This document shows, one piece after another, positions 47,106-59,000 of a DNA stretch of 64,000 bases. This DNA is from Diploscapter coronatus. Lineage: Eukaryota; Nematoda; Chromadorea; Rhabditida; Rhabditidae. The stretch is from positions 1,984,001-2,048,000 of the forward strand of contig OZ038422.1 in assembly GCA_964036155.1 (NCBI GenBank). Reading direction: 5' to 3'. The notes beneath the pieces were generated by a model. It did no database searches. It worked only from the letters and a program-made list of their open reading frames with translations, and was not told the origin of the DNA. The first letter of the stretch is position 1, and every line of letters begins with the position of its first letter. Made by a program: the position numbers and the translations under genes.

Positions 47106-50100
47106 TAACGTCCATAGTGATGATCATCCTCGTATCTGCCGCCCCTGCTGCTTCTGAATCCGCCGTCGTTTCGGCTGTCGAGCGAGGGCACATTGGGTAT
47201 CGCGAAGTGGTAGTTTTTTCCGCCTGAAAATTTTTGATAAATCCGTTTTTTTCCCTACAAGATATGACTTTTCCAGGAAATTTGTAGTTTTTATGAGGAA
47301 TCTTCGCTATAACAAGAATTTTTCAGAAAGTGCAAAAATGCAGAATAAATTAAAAGGCGTATTTTCTCGAAAATGATTTAATTAAATTTTTTAATCTGAC
47401 TTCCTCTGCCGCCGGAGTCCGAATTTCTGTTGCCGCCTCTAAACCCATTGGTGTCCCTGTCGTAATCGCGGTCGTAGTCGTCATAACCGTTATCGTTTCT
47501 GCCTCTCCCACCAAAGCCCGAGTTAGAGCCGCCGCCTCTGCCTCCACTAAAACCGAAGGCACCGCCGCGCGGAGGACCGTTGAAGTGTTCGCGGTCAGAG
47601 CGATCGTCGTAACGAGGCTGAAAAATGAATTCTTATCTTATTCTTATTTTATAATTTGGAAAAGAAAGAAGGCTTTTTAAGATTCCTTATCAGAAAATAG
47701 TGATTCACCCTGTTATAATAATCGCGATTACGATCACCACCGAATTGAGCCGGGCCTAAGTTAGCGGACGAACGACCATAGTTGTGGAACACGTTGCCTC
47801 TCGAGTCAAATTTCAAGGATGAGAGGCTGTGGTCATTGAAGTTGCGGTCGTAATCATTGAAGCTGCGGCCACTGTCACCACGGAATGGTGGTGAGGCATC
47901 CTGCAGATTAAATTAATCATTTTTAAACTACGATTTTTAACTCTCAGTTTAAACTTTTTAAAGAAGCGTTCATACTTCGCTCACGTGAGCGGAGCATGGA
48001 TGCACCCTAATAAATCGATCTCCTATGAATTCCTTCTAGTTTCTATACAAAACCAAATAGTATCTGTGCAGAAATCGAACGGACATAACAAAAGTGGGCG
48101 GCATGGAAGTTCGAAAGACCTAATATATCGATTCTAATATTTTCAATCTCGAGTTTTCCATAGGGTTAATTTGCCGGATTCGCTACCCAATATTCTCTAT
48201 CGCTGTATCCGCCACTACGAGCCGGGAGCGGTCCGAAATAGTCGCGTCTGTCGTCGCGGTCGCGATAGCCACCTTCGTCACGAGGGGACGGAGCGTACCC
48301 GCCTCTGTCTCTGTCGTCGTAGGTCCTGCGCGGGAGCGGACCATCGTCTCTGCCACGGAACTGTCCATTCTGTGGAGGTGGGCCGTTGTTGAATTCTCTG
48401 TTGCGTCTGTCGTTGCGATTCTCGTAGCCGCTTCTGTGTGGCTTTTCACTTCTGTATCCGGAATCGTTGTCCCAGTCCCTTTCGGATGCATTCGCAAAGC
48501 GGTTGTTCTCCACGAAAATTGGGCCTCTAGAGAAACCGGTGTCTACAATTTTCAAGTATACTTCTTGAAAATGGTTTTACGAAGTCGTTTAAAAAAATCT
48601 TACCTCTTCTGCCGCCGAAGTCTGAATTCCTGTTTTCGAATTCTGAATTCTTGTTGCCGCCTCTGAACCCATTGGTTTCTCTAGGCGAACTCCTTGCGGG
48701 AGGCGGTCCGCCTCTGTCTCTTCCTCTGTTCGGGCTTCCGTCGCATTCCAACTCGTCGTCGCTTTCGCTCCACTTCTTTTTGGTTCTATTCCCGTAGCGA
48801 CTCGTTCTTCGTCCGTAAGTAGTGTCGTTCACTTTCGACTCCTTCAGGAGTTCGTCCTGAAAATGCATTTTGTTGATAAAACATGATTCTGACACGTTAA
48901 TAAAAGTGATTTTTTTATTTTGAAAGGCTTGGCTTTTTAATAAATTAATTCATTTTCCAAAAAATCTTAAATGGCATGTTAACATTAAACAGTAGGCTCA
49001 CCAGATATTCGGTGAAGAGTTTCTGCCTTTCCTCCTGATTTTCCATGTCTGTCTGCTCAAAACGCTCCTGCATTCTTTCTCTGATCGAGGGAGTCATGAA
49101 TGCCGTGCACGAACGCTGTAGTGTCTTCATCAAGAAGACGAACGCTGAAATTCAGATATTTCATTAACGGAATTTCCTGACTTCTCAACTCTCGATCCAC
49201 AAAAAAGTATTGCATCTTTTTGAGTGAAAGAAAGAAGACATGCTTTTCCCTATCAACAAAGAATTCTATTTTTCAGCGAGTCGATTTGTGAGCTCTTGTG
49301 AGCCGAATTTTGAGAACTTTTAGACTTTTCAGATAAAAATTGAAATGTTCATCTTTGAATATAATTTCCCTGTGGAAGTTTCCAAATTTAGTCTTTTAAA
49401 TAACACGCGCCTAAGATTTACTCTTATTCATCCTAGATTTGTCCTTGTTCCCGAAAATGTATTCTTTAAGAATTCTATTCTAATTGTAAGAACTCACTAT
49501 CCCAATTGATCCTAGAAGCGAGATTATGATCCCTGTCGAAAGGATCCTCGATGCACATTAGACTATCCCAGCCCTTCTCCTCTTTCCCCAGTGGAGCTGA
49601 TCTCCTAATCTGGACAACCTACAGTTCATTTATTTCATCGAGAATGTCCCTTTTCAAATCACTTGTGTCTTCCAGTCGAATCTGGCGTAATAGTCCAAAA
49701 AGCCGAGAAAATGTTCGGCCAAGGTCTGAGTGTTCATGCTCCAATCTGGCTGAAAGATAAAAGATTTTCAACAAACAGATCTTCTCAAATTATATTAGAG
49801 ATATTGTTAGATGCCCTTTAAAAGGCAGAAAAATCTTCTACCTACTCCATTCTTTACTCTATTTCTCCCAAAGTGGCTTAAAATCGAGAAGTATTACAAT
49901 ATTCTGATGTTAAGAGACAGGACAACGTTAGAAGGATAAGGGAATTTCCCAATGTCTAGTTGGCAAATTTTCATACGAGATAACTAGTTATCTTACCACG
50001 ACTTCCTCGTGGAAGTACACATCCCAGCCCTCGGCGCACGGATGCTCGACTTGCCCATCGTCGAATTGCTAGAAATATTGCATTGAATTTTAGAATTGTA

Positions 50101-51442
50101 GTAAACTCTGAAAACCTCTTGCAGAATTGGGAGAACGGGCGGAGATGTGCGCTGGAGATAGTGAATTGTGAGAAGGATAAACGCATAAGATGAGAGCGTT
50201 CCACGCGCTGCGTAGCCAACGTCAACAGACTTGGCCCACTAAATTAGTACTTCTTGACAATTTTTGAGGGAAAAAGTCGTCCGTTCTCAGTTTTTCGACT
50301 TTGAAGGAGAGTAATTTCACATGAAATATAAAACCATGAAAAAGCTCTACCTTCTTGACGAACATCCCTAATGCGGGAAGAATCTCCGGGGCCCACTCGC
50401 AATATCTCTTCAACATGCGAGTGTTGTGCAGGGCTAAGATGTTGTGGTAGCAAATACTGCAAACATACGCATAAGAAATTTCGAATGAGAAAACCTACTC
50501 TCCCTCGATATCCTCGTATTCGAATTCGACGATGGGGACTCTGGTCTCTATGATGTAGCCGACCTTTTTGTTCTCGAACATCTTCAGCTGTTTTAGCGTC
50601 TCCCCGATAAATTCAATCATCTCCTTGTAGTCCCTGCTCTGTAAATGGAAAAATACTAATTCTTTTATGAAAACACGAAATTAAGATCGACCCTGCGTGG
50701 CTCTTCTTCGCCAAACCTGAAAGCGATGTCTACGTCTGCGTTGTTCGCGCCGAAGCCGTTCTCGGTCGAGCCAATGATCTGGAATGAAGATCTAATAATT
50801 CATAGGAAGACCAATATGAGATATCAAAGCCAGTGGTGTTTAAGATTTACCCCTCCTCATCCCAATTTTTTTCTTTTCAGATTTTTTTTTCAAATTATTT
50901 CATTAGAAATTTAGAGATCCAGAGAAAAACAAAACTCACGTCGAGCCGAATGCTGCGCTCATCCTTGTCGAGTTCGTCATTCAGCTTTTCCTCGATCGTC
51001 TCTACGAGTTTCGTGATCTTGTTCTGTCTCTCTGGGGTTATTTTCTCTTTGTCTGAAAATTCTTTATTTACCTTTCCCTTATGTTTTCCTTGAAATTTCA
51101 ATGAATTAAAGAATGAAAAACCTCATAATATAGCTAAACTTCAATGATTATTTTGCGAACTGAAATGCCAGACGGATCTTGGGAGAACTTTCGTCAGACG
51201 AAAATAAACTATAGGAAGTAAATTACACGATCGAAATCATCATGATGCTATTGTTTGCAGTGAAAAGTTAAAAGAATTCTTAGTCAAGAGATACGAAATT
51301 GTAAAGGACTGGTATAGGGGATAGGTCGGATGAAATTCTGACGATCGTCCTCCCTAGATATGATATTCAATATTATTTTCTTACCAGTGGTGAAACGAAT
51401 GATCTCATCTAGATCAGACTGCATTCGAAGTTCGAAGTTCAT
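47106..51442 (-). CDS. Terminal nucleotidyltransferase (poly(U) polymerase/TUTase-like) with Arg-Gly-rich tail
   Basis: Adds uridines or adenosines to RNA 3' ends; nematode members (PUP/CDE-1 type) act on small RNAs and mRNAs. The start is provisional: MNFELRMQSDLDEIIRFTTG at 51442, though the acceptor upstream (KLENFT) suggests an earlier exon. Order: KITKLVETIEEKLNDELDKD; catalytic GSTENGFGANNADVDIAFRF with D-x-D; VPIVEFEYEDIEGEICYHN; LALHNTRMLKRYCEWAPEIL; KWAKSVDVGYAARGTLSSYA then FILLTIHYLQ; HFLGFLDYYARFDWKTQ; and CIEDPFDRDHNLASRINW (PAP/25A-associated). After a helical part (FVFLMKTLQRSCTAFM) the C-terminal third, 48900-47106, is RG/RD/FGG-rich (e.g. GGYRDRDDRRDYFGP, FSGGRGGGSNSGFGGRGR) and probably RNA-binding. 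Its repeated exons suggest internal duplication. Confidence 0.85.
51169..51362. mobile_element. Degraded hAT-like MITE, copy 3, in an intron
   Basis: Keeps ACTTTCGTCAGACGAAAA at the left and ACGATCGTCCTCCCTAG at the right, the same sub-terminal blocks and spacing as 6366-6559. Both tips have mutated (CAGACGGATC; CTAGATATG) and no target duplication is readable. It lies between the first two recognised exons of the TUTase gene. Confidence 0.7.
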
Positions 51443-52002
51443 GGTGAAGTTCTCTAGTTTCTGTAAGATAATAGACTTGACAGAAAAATGGATTGAAAAC
51501 AACCCTACTCTACCCTTACCATACCCTCTCCCCTCTACTAAAGAAACTGCGAGAAGACAAGGGAGAAAGAAAATGGAAAGGCAGGAAGGGACACGGTTAA
51601 TAGATAAACAAAGGTAAACGGTTAGTCAGTTGCACAATTGACAGAAGAGAATAATTTGCGAAATTTATTTATTTCATAACAGGCAGGCAATGGATAAAAT
51701 GCGGAGAGAAGGAACTGGCTGATTCGGTGGTAGCACAAGAACACAAATACTCCGCCCAAAAGTGGGCGTGGTTCGACTCTAGCCAATGGGGCAAAATTAA
51801 ATTTTAAAAATCGAGTTGGTAGTTGTATAGAAGAAAATTTATTCGTTTGAAAAGATTAATAATTTTGAAAAGTTAGAAATAGTTGGATTTCAAACTGATG
51901 AATAATTTATTTCTATTTTTACAGAATTTGTCGACGCCGTTGGACGGCCTCTGTTTGCAGAAGGAATTTTACGAGAGGAACTGAGGGGCAGAAAATGTTG
52001 AA
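51443..52002. other. Intergenic upstream of the TUTase, no gene seen
   Basis: It may contain an unrecognised first exon or the promoter of the TUTase. The plus-strand frame 51360-51617 shows no domain. Confidence 0.4.
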
Positions 52003-52226
52003 CATGCATGGTTATGAAAATTTCTCCTTGATTTTTGAACTATTCGTTTATTAATAAAATATAATTTATTATCTATTTCAAATAAAATGAGAACAAATAT
52101 ATCAAGATTTTCATAGATTGCTGTCGTCGTTCAGTTATCCCTTGAGGGATATCCAGGAAGCACCACGAGGAGGCAGACGAACATCACTTCCCGCCACACA
52201 ATCACACACACACACACACACACACA
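52003..52226. repeat. Left arm of a 220-bp inverted repeat
   Basis: From CATGCATGGTTATGAAAA through CAAGATTTTCATAGATTGCT and TATCCAGGAAGCACCACGAG to an (AC)n run. Its complement is the right arm at 53987-54202. That arm continues after the inserted LTR element into catgcatg at 55761. Confidence 0.88.
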
Positions 52227-52800
52227 AGAGCACGCGCCTGAAAACTTAAATATTTAGGTTTCTTAAATTGCTTTTAATTCTGCCTTTTTCTGATTTACCA
52301 TAATTCCGGTGACCCTTCTACACTCCTTCAAGTGCCTATTTTCAACTTTCAGCTGCGAGTTTTTTAGTTTTAATAGCCTAAAATTGTTCAATTTAGTTGG
52401 TATTTTGGTGATATAGGCAATTTACTCGTTGTGCGATATGAGGTCAACGATCAGAGCGCTAGTTTCTTTATGCATCAAATCAGTGTTCATTCTCTGAAAT
52501 GACAATGATTTAGAATGAGCTTGTTGGAATCAAGAACCCAAAAATAATAACGATAAATAATTGTCGAATTTCGCAATTCATTCATTTTTAGAATAACAAT
52601 ATTTTCAGATATGAAAATTATTTGAAACAGCAACTTTCTTACCTTCTTGTTCTATGGAATATCTCTTCAATATCATAGTTTGGAATACATTGGTTTCGAC
52701 ACTGAATTATGTTCGATTTAGACGAACAACTTAGTTGGGATATGAAAGTGAGCGGAGGCGCCTAGAGATTGCTCTGTGAAATAAGACCGATTTGAGTCCG

Positions 52801-53199
52801 TCAGCCCTGTTTCCTCTCTCTCCGCCTCTTCTTGCCAGTCCCTCCCCCTAATTCCGCCGCCCAATTGGATGCCTCGGTTCTGCTTCTCTTTTGCTCCCTC
52901 TCTGTCCTGGCAAGCTCCTCCCCGAACTGATGCCTCAGCCCTCTATATAAACCCAGACTTCCCTGTAAGAAGAGGTGCTCCTCTTGATATCCCAAATCCA
53001 TTCCGATGACTACGTGAGCTCGCTGCCTTGGTTGAAGGATGGAAGCTGCACCAGCAGAAGACGATAGGGGGAAGCCAGGTGCGGGAAAATCGGTCTTAAG
53101 AATCATTCCGTACCTACTCCAGCACTCCCTCCTATCTCTCGCTAAACGGAGTCTCTCGAAGGCGTAAGTGCCCGAAATAAATTTCAACGTCAATGACAA
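52801..53199 (-). other. GC-rich open frame opposite the putative small gene; doubtful
   Basis: A 132-codon minus-strand frame rich in Arg, Gly and Leu. It overlaps the TATA-box/ATG block of the plus strand and has no recognisable domain. The local GC richness may simply lengthen open frames. Confidence 0.15.
52942..52951 (+). promoter_or_regulatory. TATA box of a putative small plus-strand gene
   Basis: CTATATAAAC lies about 95 bp upstream of the ATG at 53039, in a GC-rich block between the arms of the inverted repeat. Confidence 0.4.
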
Positions 53200-53716
53200 A
53201 ATTTAGTCTGTGGTAATAATTACCCTTGACGAAAAAGAGGAATCCGATGCCAAGCAATTCGACTGACCCTTATGAGAGGGTTCAATCCAATCAGTAAGTC
53301 TTCATCATATTTTGATGAAATTTCTTGGTTCAATTCTGAATATTTGAGTTTTCAGGAATATATGTGTGTGTGTGTGTGTTATTGTGTGGCGGGAAGTGAT
53401 GTTCGTCTACCTCCTCGTGGTGCTTCCTGGATATCCCTCAAGGGATAACTGAACGACGACGACAATTGATCTATGGAAATCTCATAGGCACGAAGCGGAA
53501 CGACATTAGACTCTTCATGAAGGATTAGAAAGGTTAGTCATAGGCGCAGCGCTTATTTGAGATCTAAATAAGTCATTTTATAGAATGAAGTCAACTTTCG
53601 GATCCACATGCTCACAATTCACGGCCGAAGGATTGACTCAGGCGGACTTCGACGAGATGAACAAGAGAGCCAGCTTCATGAGAATATGCTTCGATGTCAT
53701 TAGACCCAACGCTTAG
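53039..53716 (+). CDS. Putative small gene inside the inverted repeat, unknown function
   Basis: Begins MEAAPAEDDRGKPGAGKS after a TATA box and reaches a GTAAGT donor at 53164. Later exon-like pieces read MPSNSTDPYERVQSNQ with a GTAAGT donor at about 53295, and MKSTFGSTCSQFTAEGLTQA then DFDEMNKRASFMRICFDVIR with a TAG stop at about 53716. I could not join all pieces in one frame: sequence around 53490-53530 has stops in every frame. It may be a real short gene, a truncated gene carried by the element, or chance. Confidence 0.25.
53355..53467. repeat. Internal partial copy of the inverted-repeat arm, with (GT)n
   Basis: A (TG)n run, then TTATTGTGTGGCGGGAAGTG, ACCTCCTCGTGGTGCTTCC and TCAAGGGATAACTGAACG. 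It has the same orientation as the right arm at 53987-54100, so three copies of the core exist within 2.1 kb. Confidence 0.88.
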
Positions 53717-53986
53717 ATTTAATCATAGTCACTTTGTATTTATTAAAAGTATTCGATGAAGCGAATATTGGAATTTGAAATACCAGTCACCCTTTCATTG
53801 ATTTCACTTCATCGAGCACTTGAGTAACTCATTTTCATTGCCTGTTCTTACATTTGATTCCATCATCTGATCACATTCGCATAACATCAAATGCTATGCG
53901 CGCTATACACTGGACGAATTGTTCACCTCCTGGGTAGCTTTTGTTTCAAATAGGCTGCAAGCCTATTTTTTTGTAATTAAGATCTA

Positions 53987-54202
53987 TGTGTGTGTGTGTG
54001 TGTTATTGTGTGGCGGGAAGTGATGTTCGTCTGCCTCCTCGTGGTGCTTCCTGGATATCCCTCAAGGGATAACTGAACGACGACAGCAATCTATGAAAAT
54101 CTTGATATATTTGTTCTCATTTTATTCGAAATAGATAATAAATTATATTTTATTAATAAACGAATAGTTCAAAAATCAACGAAAGAAATTTTCATAACCA
54201 TG
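53987..54202. repeat. Right arm of the 220-bp inverted repeat
   Basis: Starts in (GT)n and runs through GGCGGGAAGTGATGTTCG and TGAAAATCTTGATATATTTG to CATAACCATG. It is then cut by the LTR retrotransposon. Confidence 0.88.
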
Positions 54203-54433
54203 TGTCATACCCCATATTAGCCTATAGACTTTGTCTGATCAAGAACGTAGACATTCTATTATTTACAATCCCAATAGAAAAGTGATAAGAGATACAATCG
54301 CATCAGACCACCTTAGCTTGTAAATTCCTCTCAGTATAAAAGCCTCTGTTATGTGATAAACCTTGCGCTTGTAGTAATAAAGATGTAGCGACAGGAGCAC
54401 ATTCTATATTCCCGTCCTTCCTTGAAGGTGACA
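54203..54433 (+). repeat. 5' LTR (231 bp)
   Basis: TGTCATACCCCATATTAGCC ... CTTGAAGGTGACA, with a TATA-like CAGTATAAAAG and AATAAAG. Compared with the 3' LTR it lacks 48 bp between ATATTCCCG and TCCTTCC. Confidence 0.9.
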
Positions 54434-55481
54434 TGGAGGTCCTAAGGAAAGAACCAGCGACATGGTATTCAGAGGCCTATTCACTGAGACTGTAGCACCT
54501 GAACTTCATTCCAGTAGAAGGGAAAGCCCTGTCGCAGAAGACCAACCCAATCTATTCCCCCAAAGGAATCCACTACAAGTCGCCCCAGACAGCATCGTAA
54601 GCAAATTTACAACAACTAATCGGCCCCATTTTCTCTGAGTCGCCTCAACGCGAAGAGACGAACCCATGGCCGATCATTGAAGAAAATTCAAAATCCCTAT
54701 TCGAAATTCACCTCATCATAGCCAAATACTCAATTCGATACTTATCCTTTCTACCCCCTTCAACGCAAAATTCGATGTATTCGACAGCTACGAAGCTGAA
54801 TGATGATGGAACCACAATTGATGAATTATTCACTGCAAGTGAAGAAAAGCAGAAATTCAATTGAAACTTCAAAAAGAAGAAATGGATTAAATTTATTGAA
54901 AAATTCACAAAAATTTCTGCAAGTTGGTATCCCATCCTAAATTAATGAAGCACTCATACGACGACATTCAAATGACAACTACACGGTAATCTCTACGATG
55001 ATCAACCACTATGTTGGCTGATGGTTAGCAATGTTCGAGATGATGGATTTATGACAATGAAAAAGACGACGAATGATTTATAAAATGGTCAATTATTTAA
55101 AAATGAAATGAAATATTGAACCAAGAGACTCAGGAAATGTCTCATATTGATTTTTTTTTCCGTCGATCAAATCAGTCAAACCTTAATCTCACATTTGTTG
55201 TTCTCATAACTACATTTTTTTCTTGATTATTCGTTTAGAAAACCTCAATTTAAAAAGAAATTTCTCAATTATTTGTATTGAAATTGCACGACTTCAAAGT
55301 CGGTATCGCACATTTTGCTGTAAATTCTCTTGAATGACTGTTCTGGCATTGTATTTTTTTTGGTAATTTTGCAACTTTCTTTTGTAGTTTTTACGTAAGA
55401 TTCAACATCTATTTTCAAAAATGTACTCTCTCATCCTACCGAAGTCTGCGAGTGAGGACACTCGCTCCCGAACAAGGAGGA

Positions 55482-55760
55482 TGTCATACCCCATATTAGC
55501 CTATAGACTTTGTCTGATCAAGAACGTAGACATTCTATTATTTACAATCCCAATAGAAAAGTGATAAGAGATACAATCGCATCAGACCACCTTAGCTTGT
55601 AAATTCCTCTCAGTATAAAAGCCTCTGTTATGTGATAAACCTTGCGCTTGTAGTAATAAAGATGTAGCGACAGGAGCACATTCTATATTCCCGGCCCCAC
55701 CGAACAACTTAGCCCTACAAGGAAGTCGGGCGAAACCCCCGTCCTTCCTTGAAGGTGACA
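55482..55760 (+). repeat. 3' LTR (279 bp)
   Basis: Otherwise near-identical to the 5' LTR, with the additional stretch containing ACAACTTAGCCCTACAAGG. The near identity of the shared part suggests a young insertion. Confidence 0.9.
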
Positions 55761-55764
55761 CATG

Positions 55765-56099
55765 CATGCTCTAACATTTTCATATTTTGCACTTCTTTAT
55801 CTTTCGGATAAAACTACAAAGAATCATTCATTCTGCATCTTTTCCCTTGTTATTTCGATGATGACTATGTCCCGCCTCTATTTCTCTTCGCTTTTCCAGA
55901 GAGGCGAAAAGAAAGACGGGCGCGTGTATTGCGACGCAAAAACAACTGCTCTGCTTCTCTAGCTGGTTAGACCCCGCCCCTTGCTCTCTCGGCAAGACCA
56001 AGGCAGAACTCGACTTCACTTCTCTTTATAATCGCTGATCAGAACGTATATTTCTCTAAACAGCCAACTCAACTCTGCTCGAATTGAGAAAGAAAAAGG
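55765..56099. other. Upstream region of the Argonaute gene
   Basis: Contains TTTATAATCGC at about 56024-56034 and a pyrimidine-rich run before the start. No other gene seen; the frames here are shadows. Confidence 0.4.
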
Positions 56100-59000
56100 A
56101 TGTCGGAACTGCCGGACGTGAGCAAAATGAGCATCAGCAAAGGAATGGCCGCCGTCTACGCGCCGAAGAAGAAGCCGGGCAACATGGGCACGGAGACTCG
56201 TTTCCAGACCAACCTGACGCGCCTAGAAGTCACCAAGAACCTGGTCTACTACAAGTACGACGTGGAGATGGCCCTCTTCTTCCGTATGCCGTCTGGGTCC
56301 GGGGAAATCAACGAGGAAAAACCAAAGATCTTCACCAAGAGAACCAAGAATGAGTGAGTTGTCGGAGTTGAAAGGAGTGAAAGTGAAACATGAATGCTTT
56401 CAGTCCAGACACGCAGAGAAGGAAGAGGCAGGCGATGAACGTGATGCAGGAGCTAACTGGACAGGAGGCTGCCTTCTTCGACTTGTCCAATAATACGCTG
56501 CTCTACGACAGACAGGCCGTCATGTTCTCCCTCAGCGAGCTCAACATCCCTGCACAGGTTCGTCATTGTAATTCAGGAAATCACCATCAATCACCCACTT
56601 GCAGGGCGTCACATTCAAACTGCCTCCGAACCTGGTAACGGTCAAGCAGGAAGCCGCTGAGATCCGTGTCAAGATCACCCGAGTGACGGAGGACTTCCAG
56701 GTCTCTTCGAACGATGTCGCTAGGGCCGTCAACATTCGCCCCGACCAGGCCGACAAGGGAGTTCTGGAAGTCTACAATCTGCTCATCTCGCAGAAACCCT
56801 TCAACGAGTTAGTCCACACAATTTATGAATTTTGGCAAATTGATTGATTTCAGCCCGAACTGGGTGACCTACGGCCAGTGCAACCACTTCATGCTCAAGG
56901 CTCCCAACGGATTCGGGTTGGTTCTGGCAACTTGGAAATGACAAAGCGCACTTTCCTCATATCTTTACCTCAAACATTCTCTATATCCTTAACTATTACA
57001 TTGTCACTTTTCTATTCTGTCAAATCTGTCACTTCCAAACTCGTTAGTTCTTCTCTTTTTCTTAGGGGAAAATGAACATTTTGCAGCCCCGACGATCTGA
57101 AGCCCCTGGAAGAATGCATGGAGATGAAGGTGGGCGTGTCGAAGTCCGTGAAGGTGCTGGAAGGCGAGGGCAAGCAGCCGACTGTCTACGCAGTGACCGA
57201 GCTGAAGAAGACAGCCGTCCACCAGGGCAATCAAAACCTTGTGGACAAGGTGCTCAGCATGTTCGACAGACAGGGCGGACAGGTCGATCTTCGTCCAAAC
57301 AGCTTTAATGCGAAAACCGCCGAGAATAAGATTAAGGGTGAGTGGTTGAAATGAAAGGAAGAACTTGAAGAGAAATTGATATCAGAAATGGCTTTTAACA
57401 AAAGGCACAAAATTTATTAATGGTTTTCTGCAAGTGAAATTCGCAATTTTTTTTTTTGCAAATTTGAGACCTATAAAAAGCCATCGGCAATTACTAAGTG
57501 ATGGAGTTCTATAGTTAGAGGTAAACAAGAGAATGAAATTTGAAAGAAATCCGCCATTTAATAATTGTTAAAGCCATCAGAAGGGAAAACTCGTTCAATA
57601 TTTTCAACATTGACACTAAAATCACTTAGATTTTCATTTCACATTGAAATAGAAACACTTTTATTTATAAAATTCTCCTTTTCTTCCCTTGTCTCTACGA
57701 GTAGGGGAATTTCCGATCTGAGAATTTTCAGACTTGACGGTGGTACTGACCTATGGCAAGGATGCACAGAAAGAGCCAAAGACGTTCACGATTGGACGCG
57801 TCAACGGACCTGCGGCTGACAGCAAGGAGACTGCATTCGCTGGCGCTGGAGGCGAGGAGTACAACTCCATTGCTGACTACTTCGTCAGGAAGTACAACAT
57901 CAAACTGTGGTGAGTTTGACATTAAGGGATGGGCGAAATTTCGTGAGGGAGCAGCATATCTTTCTCTGCGCCACGTTTTCTTTTATTATTGTTTTCCTTT
58001 TCCGCTCACCTGTATTTCATTTCGTGATAATGACGAAAGGCAGATGGAGAGAAAAGGGAAAGTATTGAAAACCGCGCATGGACAAAGGAAAATATTCTTT
58101 TTTGAAAGCATAGAATTCAATGAAAAATTACGAAATGGAAGAGTGATTGATAAACGATGGAAGGAATTCTAGATTTGTCATTTCTTTTCAGCTATCCCCA
58201 GTACTTCACGGTGAGCCCGAAGAGCCCGATGCGCGACGGCAATCGCCCCTGGTTCCCGATGGAGCTGCTGATGGTGTGCGACATGCAGCGAGTCAAGAAG
58301 GAGCAAGAGTCCATCCAGAATCAGGCCATCATGATCAGAGTCGGTCATTTCATCTGCAATCCCCACATTAAATGAGTTCATTTACAGTGCTCTGCTGCAC
58401 TCCCGGAGAAGAGATTCAACCAGACGGCTGCAATGAAGAGGGAGATCGGACTCGTGCCTGGCAACAAGATGCTGCTCAACGCGGGAATCAAGCCGGATGA
58501 CAAATTCACCACGGTTCGTTTATTGAAAATGAATACAAAAATCACTTTCTTGTCCGGGGTCTACAAAGCACTAGAAGCGCTCTCAATTGAGACCTAATTT
58601 TGAGAACAGGCCTCTATCGCTGAAAGTGGTATCAGTCTTTCGTTGACACTGTCACTTGACTATAAAAACGAGAAACAAGAAAAACTGACTGGATCCTTGA
58701 TTAGAGTTCAAACTGAAATTGTGAATTGCAGGTGAAGGGCCGCGTGTTGCCACAGCCGTTGATCGCCTATGCAGGGAAAGAAGACAGTCTGATTGCAGCG
58801 CAAATACAGTCAGGCAAATGGCGCATCGGCAAGAACAGATTCGTCAAGGCCAAGATGCTTCCCAAGTGGAAATGGCACATTCTCTATGGAGGCCAGCCCA
58901 GACAGAGCGACAATCTCGTCGAGTGAGTCACTTGCAGACGAGTTAATCTGACAAGGCATTCTTTTACAGCGACTACTACAACAGACTAATGAGGGAAATG

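Larger units (their letters stand above)
54203..55760 (+). mobile_element. Short non-autonomous LTR retrotransposon with CATG target duplication
   Basis: A complete element with 5' LTR, PBS-like site, about 1.05 kb interior, purine tract and 3' LTR. CATG flanks both ends (54199-54202, 55761-55764). After the 5' LTR comes TGGAGGTCC (54434), a plausible primer-binding site. AACAAGGAGGA precedes the 3' LTR. The interior has only a short frame starting MEVLRKEPATWYSEAYS and no gag-pol, so mobilisation must be in trans. Confidence 0.88.

Noticed and set aside
57004..57234. Minus-strand frames opposite the Argonaute exons, such as 57004-57234, 59711-60016 and 60222-60428
   Set aside because: They overlap well-joined coding exons and have no family resemblance.
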